Shown: positions 1 through 9,090 of the stretch, one piece after another
How positions within the stretch are numbered: position 1 is the first letter of the stretch
How the letters are laid out: every line of letters starts with the position of its first letter
Assembly (NCBI RefSeq): GCF_000384215.1
Contig: NZ_KB913032.1
Location: 6,158,588-6,222,587, forward strand
DNA length: 64,000 nucleotides
Direction of reading: 5' to 3'
DNA from: Amycolatopsis alba DSM 44262
Lineage (GTDB): Bacteria > Actinomycetota > Actinomycetes > Mycobacteriales > Pseudonocardiaceae
Position numbers and translations under genes: made by a program
Notes under the pieces: model-generated
What the model saw: only the letters and a program-made list of their open reading frames with translations
Told to the model about the DNA's origin: nothing
Databases searched by the model: none

Positions 1-359
1 TGCGTGACCTGCTGGCGCGATCGGACCCGGAGCAGACCTTTCTCGCGGTGGCGTTGTCGCATCGGGTCTTCGAAGACGTGGTCGCCAGCGGATATGCGGC
101 CCTTCCGGCTTCGCGGGTCGTGCAGACGGCTGTCCGGGTGAAGGAGTTCGAGAGCCTGGTCCATCTCTATGTGCCGAATCCCAGCGGTGACCTGTTGCGG
201 CACGGGTTCGGTTCTGAAGAGCCACACCAGGAGGCGTCGGATCCGGTGGCGGACACGCGAGACCAGGCGGCGGGCAGCGTCAGGAATGTCATGAGCGGCA
301 TCCAAACCGGCACCGCGATCCAGGTCGGTCATCTGCACGGTGGACTGCACAACGGTTAG
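1..359 (+). CDS. C-terminal part of an unidentified conflict-type protein (truncated by window edge)
   Basis: The frame is open from the left edge (first full codon at base 3) to a TAG at 357-359, so the true start lies outside the window. The visible 118 residues are a mixed helical segment (FLAVALSHRVFEDVV) and a low-complexity linker. They end in IQTGTAIQVGHLHGGLHNG, a Gly/His-rich tail of the type seen near effector-associated regions of actinobacterial NTPase, protease and CHAT conflict proteins. The last four bases overlap the convergent NTPase gene, whose own linker holds a matching motif. No catalytic domain is visible in this fragment, so the enzymatic role is unknown. Confidence 0.6.
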   Translation, partial: RDLLARSDPEQTFLAVALSHRVFEDVVASGYAALPASRVVQTAVRVKEFESLVHLYVPNPSGDLLRHGFGSEEPHQEASDPVADTRDQAAGSVRNVMSGIQTGTAIQVGHLHGGLHNG

Positions 360-3325
360 CGGGCGACCGTGGCGACGGCGCCGTCGAAAGTCAAGCCGAA
401 GCGCAACAGGTTCTCGGCGTCGCCAAGTTTGCCTTGCTGAGCCAGGGCGACCAGCCATTGCGCGGCGTACCGATCACCCCCGGCCGCCCGTGCCCGCAGT
501 TCTGACTCCTCGCCGCGCGCTGCCAAAATCTCGACCAGCTTTTCGGCCGCCCGGTCGTCGCGGTTCGCGGCGTACACGCGCAGCATCTCGATGGCCTCGG
601 CCACGCGGCCGCGTTCCATGAGCAGGTCGGTACAGGCCTCGCGGGCGTGGGAGTTCCCGCTGTCGGCCAGCTGACGGAGCTTGCCGATATTGCCGGCGCG
701 GCTCAGTCGCTTCGGTAACCAGGCCAAGGTCCAAGGCGCTCCGCTGCGAACGAGTTCCAGAGCGTCGGCCCATTTCCCTCGATCAGCCAGGCAGTCCGCC
801 AACAGCTCGGCTCCGTTTGGCGTGTTGTCGAGAACGAGTTGTTTGAGCATCGTTTCGGCCTTGTCCGCATGGCCGGCGTCAACCAGTAACTGGCTGAAAC
901 CGCGAAGCTCTTGCCAGGTGGTCGTGCGATCGGGTCGAGGTGAAAGGTCCAGCGTGTGAGCTATCGTCTGACGTGAAACGAGTGTGATGGCTACGTCTTC
1001 GCAACCGTGTTCGATCAGCAGGGCCAGCAAGCGGTCATTGTGCAGATGGGCGAGGTCTCCCGTCTGCCGTCCGATTCGCTCAAGCGCCTCGCCGAGGTGC
1101 CCGTGAGCAAGGAGCGTCTCGATGAGAAGCTCGGTGGTCGGGGTGCCGTGTGATTCTGCGAGGGTTCGCAGATGATCAATTCTGCCTGCCTTCGCCAGAT
1201 TCCTGGCCAGCCAGCGCCAAGTCCACCAGCTCGCGCCGTGGCGAACCAGCTGAAGAGCTTGCTCCCATTCCCCGTTCTCGGCGCACAGATCCGCTAGTTT
1301 CTCTCGGGCGTGCTGATTTCCGCTTTCAGCGAGCTCCTGTAGTTCTTCCGTGCGGCTGTGGTCTGCCAAGAGGTGTGCCAGCATTCTGTCCCAAGGGTGC
1401 TCGTCGTGTTCGAGCGAAAACCTTTCAGGATCGCCGTCCTCGTCGAGGGTGCTCAGGCGGCGGAGTACCGCCAAGGCATCGTTCACCCTGTCGAGTTCGA
1501 CGAGAAGATCCACAAGCATTCGCCCGGCCCAGAGCGAGTTGTTCTTGTTCTCCACTGCCTGTTCCAAGAGCGTCAGCGCGTCAGCCGTGCGTCCGAGCTT
1601 CCGCAGCGCCGGGATGGTCGAGTGCGGGTGGACGAACGGATGTCTGAGTGTGCCGGCCTGCTCGATCCAGGTGAGCGCTAGCTCCAGACGGCCGTATTCG
1701 ACCAGTGTGGGCAGCATGAGGGCTCGCTGGAGCGGCTCGACCGAGGCCGTCAGGCGGTGGAAAAGCCTGTCGGCGTATCGGTAACGCAGACGACGGTAAG
1801 CGGCTTGCATCAGCAAGAGCCGGTCTTCGGTGTCGTCGACGTGCGTCACCAGTGCTTCCCAGAGCGAGTCCGGGACCGGACGCGCGTGCCTGGTCGTGCT
1901 GCCGTGTTGTTCGAGGTAGTCATGCAGTACGTAGCCGTCGGCGGGGCCGGCACCTGGTTCGCGGCGTGCGGCGGTGAGCGCGGTGATCCCGTAGAGCGGG
2001 TGCTTCGCGGCACGTGCCATGCCGAGTGCGAACCAGTCCTCGGCTGGGTCGACGCGATCGCGGTCGTCGAGATAGCCGTAGGCGCCCGCCTCCAACAACG
2101 CGGGGGAGAGGTAAGGCTGCCGGTGACCGAGGCGGCGCGCGTCGATCGCCGCCGAGACGATCGCGGCGGCGTACCTGTCCTCGAGATGATCGGGGTGCTC
2201 GTGGCGTTCGACCAGCGCGGGCCCGCCTGCCAGGGTCTGGATCACCAGCCCGCCAGTGCCCGACGCGGTGGCCGCGGTCTTGAGGCGGGGATCGATCGAC
2301 CGGTCCCCGCGCAGCGCGCTCAGCTCCTTGGCGCTGAACTGCTCGGCCACCCGAACCCGATGCACCCGGTGTTGAAGCAGGCCGCGGGCATGCGGATGGT
2401 CGTCTTGACGCTCGCCGAGTGGTGTCGCGATCAGCGCCGACCAATACCGTGGCCAGAGCGTGCCCAGCACGACGACCGGACCTGGGCTTGACTCGAGTAA
2501 GGCGCGTAGCCAGGCCGCCGCCACTTCACCGGTCGCACCGGACAGGTGGTTGTGGGTCTCGTTGAGCCAGAGCACGGTTTTCGGTGCGATATTTTCCAGC
2601 CGCAGCAAGTCGTCCGCGGAACGTGGGTAGGCCAGTGGCCAGGAGCGGAGGACTTCGTGGCCGCGCACCGCTTCGTAGAGGGCGCGTGTCTTGCCGGTGG
2701 ACGACCCGCCGGTCAGGACGATCATCACGCTGCGGTTCAGATCACCGAAATGAGTGGTGAGTTCTTCGTCGTGGTCGCGTCGCAGGTACTTCGGCAGTGC
2801 GGTCTCGCCGACGGTCGTCGTCGAGTCGTCGAGACGGATCGCGTGGTGCACATCCAGGTCGAACGGGTCCCACTCCATGATCGGTTTCGCCGAAACCGGC
2901 GCGGCAGAGGGCGACGTGGGGTGAATGTGCACACCACCGGCGATGCTCCCCGCTTGCAGCACGGTCGTGGCCATGCCGGAGACCTCGTTACGCGGTCCGC
3001 TTCGCTCCTGATACTGGGAACGAGAGGCCACGACCGTGGATACATGGGCGTGATCTGCTCGCCATCGTCCTTGGTCGAAAAGCGAATCGGGCAGGGGAAG
3101 ATCGAGGTGCCGGGCGTGCTCGTGGCAAGCGTCGACGAAGGCTTCGACGGTTCTCCACCGCGGCACGATGGGCTTGGTGAGCAGGCTCGCGATCGTCGTG
3201 GCGCGCAGGGTGAAGCCCCGCAGAACCGCGTACGCGCGGAGCTGTTCATACCCCGGTGAGCCGACGTCGTGCCACAAGTCACGCAGCTGAGCGTGGAACA
3301 GCGCCAACGGGTCGTTCGAACTCAC
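356..3325 (-). CDS. HTH - STAND-like NTPase - TPR-type repeat protein
   Basis: 989 residues. Residues about 20-75 form an XRE-like helix-turn-helix of the kind found at the N-terminus of actinobacterial STAND proteins. Residues 122-135 are VLQAGSIAGGVHIH, the same Gly/His motif that ends the neighbouring partial gene. The P-loop is GGSSTGKT at 206-213, followed by a Walker B-like strand TVLWLNE at 250-256. The C-terminal half (about 480-985) is helical hairpins spaced like TPR or related solenoid repeats (A.A..LLE...., LLAHGHLGEALE). Such architectures sense a trigger through the repeats and relay it through NTP-driven assembly. The exact family and the effector are not identifiable here. Convergent with the upstream fragment and divergent from the coiled-coil gene at 3528. 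Confidence 0.8.
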   Translation of the reverse strand: MSSNDPLALFHAQLRDLWHDVGSPGYEQLRAYAVLRGFTLRATTIASLLTKPIVPRWRTVEAFVDACHEHARHLDLPLPDSLFDQGRWRADHAHVSTVVASRSQYQERSGPRNEVSGMATTVLQAGSIAGGVHIHPTSPSAAPVSAKPIMEWDPFDLDVHHAIRLDDSTTTVGETALPKYLRRDHDEELTTHFGDLNRSVMIVLTGGSSTGKTRALYEAVRGHEVLRSWPLAYPRSADDLLRLENIAPKTVLWLNETHNHLSGATGEVAAAWLRALLESSPGPVVVLGTLWPRYWSALIATPLGERQDDHPHARGLLQHRVHRVRVAEQFSAKELSALRGDRSIDPRLKTAATASGTGGLVIQTLAGGPALVERHEHPDHLEDRYAAAIVSAAIDARRLGHRQPYLSPALLEAGAYGYLDDRDRVDPAEDWFALGMARAAKHPLYGITALTAARREPGAGPADGYVLHDYLEQHGSTTRHARPVPDSLWEALVTHVDDTEDRLLLMQAAYRRLRYRYADRLFHRLTASVEPLQRALMLPTLVEYGRLELALTWIEQAGTLRHPFVHPHSTIPALRKLGRTADALTLLEQAVENKNNSLWAGRMLVDLLVELDRVNDALAVLRRLSTLDEDGDPERFSLEHDEHPWDRMLAHLLADHSRTEELQELAESGNQHAREKLADLCAENGEWEQALQLVRHGASWWTWRWLARNLAKAGRIDHLRTLAESHGTPTTELLIETLLAHGHLGEALERIGRQTGDLAHLHNDRLLALLIEHGCEDVAITLVSRQTIAHTLDLSPRPDRTTTWQELRGFSQLLVDAGHADKAETMLKQLVLDNTPNGAELLADCLADRGKWADALELVRSGAPWTLAWLPKRLSRAGNIGKLRQLADSGNSHAREACTDLLMERGRVAEAIEMLRVYAANRDDRAAEKLVEILAARGEESELRARAAGGDRYAAQWLVALAQQGKLGDAENLLRFGLTFDGAVATVAR

Positions 3326-3527
3326 CGTCTGCTTCCTCCTGACCCTGGGCCGAGCGGATCCGGGATATCACAGTACGACGACCTTCGGTGACTACGGAGC
3401 CTCGGGTGAGCTCTTCCGCCTAACGGATCCGAGACGGTTCCTCCGGGCTGTAACGATGTGGCTGAGCGTGCTCGACATCGTAGGCAATCGGCGCCCGCAC
3501 CATTGTCCGGCTGACCAAGGGCGCCGG

Positions 3528-5207
3528 ATGGTGAGGTGGCAGGTGTCGATTCTCTACCGTGCGATTTGGAATGACCGTGGACCAGAGCTGGTCTCACGTG
3601 TTCAAACCGCTTTCTCAGAGTGGGTGAAACACAAAAGTTTTGAGCAACTATCGGGAACGGCGTCCGAGGCGACACCGGACGGGGCGATGCGGGTCTGTGT
3701 GGAACATGCGGACGGCGCGGGGATTCCGGTAGGTGCTGTCCTACGAGCGGCCTTCGTCGAAACGAGCAGAGAGGGCTCCCGCTGGACAACCTCGGTGCGC
3801 AGCTGGGAAGAAGTTTCAGCCGAAGGTGAATTCGGCGGCTGGGTATGGCTGGACGTCGAAGCGGTGGCCGATGACCTGCTTGAAAACGTCACCATCGCGG
3901 CGCCGAAATTCGTTGCGCCTCTCCTTCTCGGTGGTTGCGACCCTCACCGGCATGGGGTTTCGCTGACGCCGGAGCCCACTGTCTTCTCAGGTGAGCAAGG
4001 CGCGGAGGAGCTGGCCGAGCTGGTGACGGATATCGAGCGGGATGTGCCACTCGTGGTGTTCTCGGCTTTGCCATCGGGGTTCCAGGTCAGAGACCTGCCG
4101 CAGGGTGTTTCCGTGGCCGGGAGATTCGATGATGCGATAGCGCGGGCCGCGACGATGACCGCGGGGCTCGCGCTCGTTTGCCGCCTCGACGAGGAGGGAA
4201 CCCGGTACTTCAACGAAATCGTCGGTAGCACCTACGAGGTTCGTGACGGAGCGTTCCGGATCTATCTTCCCGGTGTCGACCCTGCTGTCGATGAGGGGTG
4301 GCGGCATCGTTACACGGTGCCTGCCCGGTTCCTGCGGTATCGGGACGCCGCCGGAAGACTGGTCGGCCGGGCCATCGCGTTGCGAGCCGGCGCTCGCCGG
4401 CCGCCGGACAGCTACGACGCGGCAGTCGAGCGACTCGATTCGGCGCGCTCGGACGAGCCCAAGGAGCTGCACGAGTACCTGGACCTGGCCGAGGCGGAGA
4501 TCGTGGAGCACCGATTGTGCTTGGCGGTGCTGGACCAGAAGTACCTGAGTGTCATCGAAGAACAGCAGCAGCTTGAAGCAGACAACAACCGCTTGCGCGC
4601 GGACCTGGAACTTGCGTGGAAAAAGTTGAGGCTGGTAGGCCGCGAACTGTGGGAGGACCAGGCGGATTCGGTCACGGAGCTGGAGAGCCGCCGTCTGCCG
4701 GACAACGCCGACTCACCAGGCGAGGCCGCCTTGTACGCGCAAGAGTATCTGATCGATTTTCTGAGCTTCCCGGACGACGCTTGCAAGGATCTCGACGATA
4801 TCGACACGGCGGTGGAGGCACGGGCATGGGGCGAGACATCGTGGCGGGGCTTCAGAGCGCTTCATGCGTATGGGCAGGCGCTGGCCGGTGCGGAGGATCC
4901 AGGGTCCTTTTGGACCTGGTGTGAGAACTCTCGTCACTCCTATGCGTGGCCCGCGAGCTCGAAAAAGCTGGCCATGGTCGAAAGCGACTCGGTGAAGCGG
5001 AGTGATCGCCTGCGCGCCAAGAGAGTGTTCCCGGTTGACCGCGCGGTGGACCCTTCGGGAAGCATCTACATGGAGGCTCACTTGAAAATCGCCGAAGGTG
5101 GCGGAGTGCTGGCTCCGCGCATTTACTTCCTCCCGTCGAGGGAGACAGGAAAGGTTTACATCGGCTACTTCGGCCCGCACAAGAATGTCCCCAACACACT
5201 CGCGTAA
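3528..5207 (+). CDS. Unidentified coiled-coil protein, possible conflict-system component
   Basis: 559 residues from ATG 3528, which has AAGGG upstream. An in-frame ATG at 3456 would add 24 unlikely residues and lacks a ribosome binding site. The first 350 residues are predicted alpha/beta without a motif I can name. Residues about 345-400 form an acidic coiled coil (VIEEQQQLEADNNRLRADLE). The C-terminus has a conserved-looking strand pair, RIYFLPSRETGKVYIGYFGP, followed by HKNVPNT. I have a general impression of such IGY-GPH ends in uncharacterised proteins near defence genes, but cannot name the family. Divergent from the STAND gene, so the two may work together. Base composition is slightly less GC-rich than neighbours. 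Confidence 0.7.
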   Translation: MVRWQVSILYRAIWNDRGPELVSRVQTAFSEWVKHKSFEQLSGTASEATPDGAMRVCVEHADGAGIPVGAVLRAAFVETSREGSRWTTSVRSWEEVSAEGEFGGWVWLDVEAVADDLLENVTIAAPKFVAPLLLGGCDPHRHGVSLTPEPTVFSGEQGAEELAELVTDIERDVPLVVFSALPSGFQVRDLPQGVSVAGRFDDAIARAATMTAGLALVCRLDEEGTRYFNEIVGSTYEVRDGAFRIYLPGVDPAVDEGWRHRYTVPARFLRYRDAAGRLVGRAIALRAGARRPPDSYDAAVERLDSARSDEPKELHEYLDLAEAEIVEHRLCLAVLDQKYLSVIEEQQQLEADNNRLRADLELAWKKLRLVGRELWEDQADSVTELESRRLPDNADSPGEAALYAQEYLIDFLSFPDDACKDLDDIDTAVEARAWGETSWRGFRALHAYGQALAGAEDPGSFWTWCENSRHSYAWPASSKKLAMVESDSVKRSDRLRAKRVFPVDRAVDPSGSIYMEAHLKIAEGGGVLAPRIYFLPSRETGKVYIGYFGPHKNVPNTLA

Positions 5208-5242
5208 CCCGGCTGGGGTTTGTTCGTCACTTGGGACGGCAA

Positions 5243-5280
5243 GGTGCAGGCCCTGCTCGCACTTGGGCAGAGCCTGCACC
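5243..5280. terminator. Hairpin between convergent genes
   Basis: Arms GGTGCAGGC (5243-5251) and GCCTGCACC (5272-5280) pair perfectly, and CTGC/GCAG pairs inside. It lies in the 80-bp gap between the convergent coiled-coil gene and the serine hydrolase, so it can serve both strands. No U-tract follows, as is common for actinomycete terminators. Confidence 0.5.
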
Positions 5281-5288
5281 GATGGACG

Positions 5289-6398
5289 TCAGCAGAAGAC
5301 TTCGTTGACCAGCTTGAGGAGCGCCGGGTTGGGGTTACCGCCGGCCGGTGCGCTCGTGACCGAGAGCTCCAGCCGCTTGGCGGTGTCCGGTGTGGTCAGC
5401 AGTTCCGAGGAGTACCCTGGGATGCCGCCACCGTGGCCCCACAGCTTGGTGCCGCACGGCAGGGTCTGCACCTGCAGGCCGAGGCCGTATTCGGGGCTGA
5501 CCGCGGTGGTCCTGGTGATTTCCTGCTGTTGCGCGGGTTTGAGCAGCTTGCCACTGGCGAGCGCTACGCCGAACGTGTCGAGGTCACGGGTCGTGGAGAT
5601 GATCTCGCCTGCGGCCCAAGCGACCGACGGATTGAGGCGGGTGATGTCATTCGGCTTTCCCGCGAGGGACACGTAGCCGTGGGCGTGCGGGCCGTTGATG
5701 TCGACGTTGTCGCCGGGGACCTCGGTGTCGTCGAGGTGCAACGGCTTAAGGATCCGCTGCTCGACCGCCTTCTCGTACGGCCTGCCGGTCAGCTTCTCCG
5801 CCAGCAGACCCGCGACCACGTAGTTGGTGTTGGAGTAACTCCACCGGGTGCCGGGGTCGAAGTCGAGCGGCTTGTCGGTGGAGATCTTGAGCAGCTCCCT
5901 GGGCTCCCAATGCTTGTAGCGGATCTGCTCGAACTTGTCCGGGTCGAGCGGCAGCGCGTTGGTGTAGTTGTAGAGGCCGCTGGTGTGCTGCAGGATCTGG
6001 CGCACCTTGATGCGGCTGTCGATCAGGCCGGGCAGGTAGCGGACGACCGGCGCGTCCAGGTCGAACTTGCCTTCGCCCTGGAGTTGCAGCAGTACCGTCG
6101 ACACGAACGTCTTGGTGATGCTGCCGACGCGGAACCGGCCGTTCTCCGGAACCGGGCGGTTCGAACCCAGTTCCGCCTTGCCGGAGCGCGCGGTGAATCG
6201 CTGGTGGCCGTCGGTCACCCTGGCCTGCGCGCCGAGCGCTCCGCCGCTTGCGACGAACTCGTCCAGCGCCTCCTGCACGACCTTGCGGTCGGCGCTGGTG
6301 TCGGCGAGCGCGGTGCCTGTGGTGGCGATCAGCCCGGCCGCGGTGAGCGCGGCGACGAGTCGAATCTTCGTCAGAGACCGCAAGAATCTTCGTTGCAT
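5289..6398 (-). CDS. Secreted serine hydrolase, beta-lactamase / D-Ala-D-Ala carboxypeptidase family
   Basis: 369 residues with a Sec signal peptide (MQRRFLRSLTKIRL, then a hydrophobic stretch ending ALA at about 32). The class C beta-lactamase/DD-peptidase fold is marked by SITK (SxxK nucleophile, near residue 93), YSN (YxN, near 188) and HGGG near 318. Size and order match Streptomyces R61-type carboxypeptidases and related esterases. It probably acts outside the membrane on peptidoglycan peptides or another ester/amide, but sequence alone does not separate peptidase, esterase and beta-lactamase activity. Single gene, convergent with its left neighbour. Confidence 0.9.
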   Translation of the reverse strand: MQRRFLRSLTKIRLVAALTAAGLIATTGTALADTSADRKVVQEALDEFVASGGALGAQARVTDGHQRFTARSGKAELGSNRPVPENGRFRVGSITKTFVSTVLLQLQGEGKFDLDAPVVRYLPGLIDSRIKVRQILQHTSGLYNYTNALPLDPDKFEQIRYKHWEPRELLKISTDKPLDFDPGTRWSYSNTNYVVAGLLAEKLTGRPYEKAVEQRILKPLHLDDTEVPGDNVDINGPHAHGYVSLAGKPNDITRLNPSVAWAAGEIISTTRDLDTFGVALASGKLLKPAQQQEITRTTAVSPEYGLGLQVQTLPCGTKLWGHGGGIPGYSSELLTTPDTAKRLELSVTSAPAGGNPNPALLKLVNEVFC

Positions 6399-6613
6399 GA
6401 TAAGGAAAATCTCCCCTCGGATCCCAAAGTTCTCCCCAGCCGACGCTAGCGGCGGCCGATCACCGCTCGCAGTATCGGAAAATCACAACCACTCGAACAG
6501 AGCAGAACGCCTGGCGTCGGATGATCCATTCAGCGTCATGCAAGCGGCCAACTGCTTGGAGCACGCACCCGACGGGAGCCCGGCGCCTTCGGCAGGCAGG
6601 GACCTGTTCGAGG

Positions 6614-6960
6614 TCAGGTGATCGATTCCGCTGTCACGGCGGTGGGAACGGCGATCCGCCAGGTGACGAACCCGGCCACAGCGAGTCCGGCGATGGCCAG
6701 AAAGCTACTCGCTCCGTTGCTCAGAAGAAAGTTCCGAGCAGCACCAACGCGCCGCTTCGGCTCGACCACGAAGCGGCAGACATGGCGCCGATTCTACCTG
6801 AGCCGACGACAACGACCACGGCAAGCGCTGACATGACACTGTCCGACGGGGCCCAGAACCGGCCATGTCCTGACAGCCTCCGCAACGCCGATGTCCGGCT
6901 CATCGGCCCCCGTGACGACGTCCCCAGCAGCTCTCGACTGGGCATGTGCTCAGTGGCCAC
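6614..6960 (-). pseudogene. Possible decayed small membrane protein in a gene-poor gap
   Basis: The 550-bp gap between the serine hydrolase and the TIR gene has no convincing intact gene. On the minus strand one frame gives a hydrophobic stretch (MSALAVVVVVGSG, then GALVLLGTFF, stop). A second frame directly after it continues with another hydrophobic helix, LAIAGLAVAGFVTWRIAVP, to a stop at 6614. The pattern fits a small two-helix protein broken by a frameshift, but no family is recognised. Confidence 0.25.
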
Positions 6961-8413
6961 GGATCTTGCGGATGACGACGTCGGCGAACTCCAGCGCCGT
7001 GAACTTCTCGGCGGACAAGTGCCCGATTGTCGGGTTGAGACCAGGGATGTCGATCTTCTCGAGGAAGTAGGGAAGGAGGTACCCCTCGCGCTGTCTGTTC
7101 ATACGCGCCAACACGGCGCGCCACTCCCAGTTCCCCGCCCACTCCGACTTGACGAAGGCCCGTGACAGGATGGTGATGGCGTAGCGGCTCCGGGCGAAGT
7201 AGATGTCCTGGAGGACGACCGCGAGATCCTCGCCCAGCAGTTGGTGCTGGAAGTCGTCGTCGTAGAAGACTGAGAGGCCCGCCGCGACCAGCCGGTTACG
7301 GATCGCCTCGGCGATCGCGCGGTCCGGGCCGCCGAATGAGATGACGACGTCGAATTTGCGGCCGTTGCCGACCTCGTCGACCAGCCGGTGCCAGTCCTCG
7401 GCGTTCAAATCTGCTGCCCGCAGGTCTGACGCGAGCAGATACGTGGAGAGCAGGCCGAGGGATGTCGCCCATGAGCGCCCAAGACCGCGCGAGCTCCCGA
7501 CGCCGTGCCACGCACCGGCTTCCGCGTCAAACTCTCGGATCACCCTGTCGCCGATCATCACGTTGTACGGCGCGGTGACCGATCCCCAGCGGCGCGTGCA
7601 CGGATACAACGCGCCTGTCCAGGTGACACTGTGCCACCGCGGCTGCACGTTGTTCTGCACGATGCGGTCCTCGATCCGAAGTCCCGAGTCACCCACCAGC
7701 GAGTTCAGCAGGCTGGTACGCCGTCGCTCGAATGCGCGACGGTCCGGCTCGCCTGCCGGGAGCACCTTTTCCACCTGGTCGATGACGTGCGCCGCGAGGA
7801 CCTTGTCGACCAGCGTCACGTTGCCGAGGAGCGCGGTCGCCAGATAGGACCTGGTACGGGCGAGAACACGCTCGGCAAGGTTGCGCCAGTCCGGGGTCCG
7901 GCAGAGGTCGACGAACAGCAAGGACGGGTAGAACGCGAACAGCGGGTCTTTCAAGTCGCCTTCACGGAGCAGCCAGGCACCGTCCTCGCCGTCCTGGCAA
8001 TTCAGCAATCGGTCGACCGCGGCCCCGAACCGGGTGGACGCGCGGACATCCTCGCCGCCGAACCGGGAAAGCCCGAGCAGCACTTGGGCGAGCGACCAGC
8101 TCGTCGTACCGACATTCATCTGGCGGTCGTGCCCACGCAGGGTGCCGTCCGGCCTGATCAAGTCGTGAATGGCCGCGACAAGTGCCTGTCTGGTGGCAGG
8201 ACCGATCGTGGGCAGGCTCCCGACGCCGTTGAGGACGGCGCCCGCAGACGCGGATGAGTGCTCGTCCCGGCCGAACTCGTCGGCCTCGAAGCGCTGTTGA
8301 GGCAGGATGCAGCGTTCGAGGACCGACTCGCACAATGCGCGGAAGTCGTCGACACCGAGCAGATCCGCTGCCAGGTCCTCGATCCTACCGCTGGCCTTCT
8401 CCGTTCCACTCAT
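6950..8413 (-). CDS. Alpha/alpha-toroid - TIR domain protein, candidate NAD-consuming effector
   Basis: 487 residues from ATG 8413. A TTG at 8428, preceded closely by GGAGAGG, is an alternative start. Residues about 55-330 carry repeats like alpha/alpha-barrel (terpene cyclase or prenyltransferase-like) toroids: TTSWSLAQVLLGLSRF, NCQDGEDGAW, SWATSLGLLSTYLL. Residues about 352-485 are a TIR domain: strand FDVVISF, helix, FYDDD, then LSRAFVKSEW and NWEW, where the Glu (430 from ATG 8413) sits at the position of the catalytic Glu of NADase TIRs. Last gene of a three-gene operon, overlapping the HD gene by 29 bp, so translation is probably coupled. The toroid is inferred to sense a ligand and the TIR to act on NAD-type nucleotides. 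Neither is shown by sequence alone. Confidence 0.85.
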   Translation of the reverse strand: MSGTEKASGRIEDLAADLLGVDDFRALCESVLERCILPQQRFEADEFGRDEHSSASAGAVLNGVGSLPTIGPATRQALVAAIHDLIRPDGTLRGHDRQMNVGTTSWSLAQVLLGLSRFGGEDVRASTRFGAAVDRLLNCQDGEDGAWLLREGDLKDPLFAFYPSLLFVDLCRTPDWRNLAERVLARTRSYLATALLGNVTLVDKVLAAHVIDQVEKVLPAGEPDRRAFERRRTSLLNSLVGDSGLRIEDRIVQNNVQPRWHSVTWTGALYPCTRRWGSVTAPYNVMIGDRVIREFDAEAGAWHGVGSSRGLGRSWATSLGLLSTYLLASDLRAADLNAEDWHRLVDEVGNGRKFDVVISFGGPDRAIAEAIRNRLVAAGLSVFYDDDFQHQLLGEDLAVVLQDIYFARSRYAITILSRAFVKSEWAGNWEWRAVLARMNRQREGYLLPYFLEKIDIPGLNPTIGHLSAEKFTALEFADVVIRKIRGH

Positions 8414-9083
8414 CCAAAAATTGCGCAACGAACCTCTCCATGAACTCGTGTCGAGCGTCGGCGATGCCCTTGGCTGTTGCGGTGTTCATGCGTGATCGGA
8501 GAAGGAACAGCTTCTCGTGGAAGTGATTGAGGCTCGTTCCCTGCGTCTTGAGATACGACTCGACGCTCGTGTGTTCCACAGTCGGTACCGTCGGGTCGAA
8601 CAGGGGACGGCCGACGAAGCCGCCGTACGCGAAACACCGCGCGACTCCGATTGCCCCCAATGCGTCCAACCGATCAGCGTCCTGGACACAGGCGCCTTCG
8701 AGGGACAGAGGTTGGAGTGGTGTGCCTGCGCCTTTGAACGAGATCCCGGCGATGTCGTCTGCGACGCCCGCGGCGAGGGTCTCGTCCGCTCCATTGGCCA
8801 GCAACCACTCGCGGGCGGCACGGGGCCCGGTCGTCGTGTCACCGGTGAACTTGAAGTCTTTGAGGTCGTGGAGTGCTGCGATGATCTCGACCTTCTCCAT
8901 TTGCGCACCCTCGGCCCGCGCCAGGTCACGGGCGCTTCGGTAAACCCGGACGACGTGAGAGGGGTCGTGCCCGCTGGAGTCACCGGCCAGCTCGGCCGCC
9001 GCGTGGCGCAACGCCGCGCGCGAGAGCTCGCTGGTCGCGGCCTGTCCGGCTGCTTCCAGAGTGACCACAGATGTTTCCCACAT
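8385..9083 (-). CDS. HD-domain phosphohydrolase (YedJ-like)
   Basis: 232 residues from ATG 9083, seven bases after the cupin stop and preceded by GAAAGCGGG. HD-superfamily metal ligands are visible: H43 in HDPSHVVRV, H72-D73 in ALHDLKD, and D137 in VQDADRLDALGAIGVAR, the last being typical of the YedJ-like branch. These enzymes hydrolyse phosphomonoesters or nucleotides, and the substrate is unknown. It is the middle gene of the cupin-HD-TIR operon, which suggests it makes or removes a nucleotide-type signal connected with the TIR protein. That link is inference. Confidence 0.85.
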   Translation of the reverse strand: MWETSVVTLEAAGQAATSELSRAALRHAAAELAGDSSGHDPSHVVRVYRSARDLARAEGAQMEKVEIIAALHDLKDFKFTGDTTTGPRAAREWLLANGADETLAAGVADDIAGISFKGAGTPLQPLSLEGACVQDADRLDALGAIGVARCFAYGGFVGRPLFDPTVPTVEHTSVESYLKTQGTSLNHFHEKLFLLRSRMNTATAKGIADARHEFMERFVAQFLDEWNGEGQR

Positions 9084-9090
9084 GACCGGG

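Noticed and set aside
5220..6449. 409-codon plus-strand open frame opposite the serine hydrolase
   Set aside because: The minus strand holds SxxK, YxN and HGGG motifs and a signal peptide; the plus frame has none.
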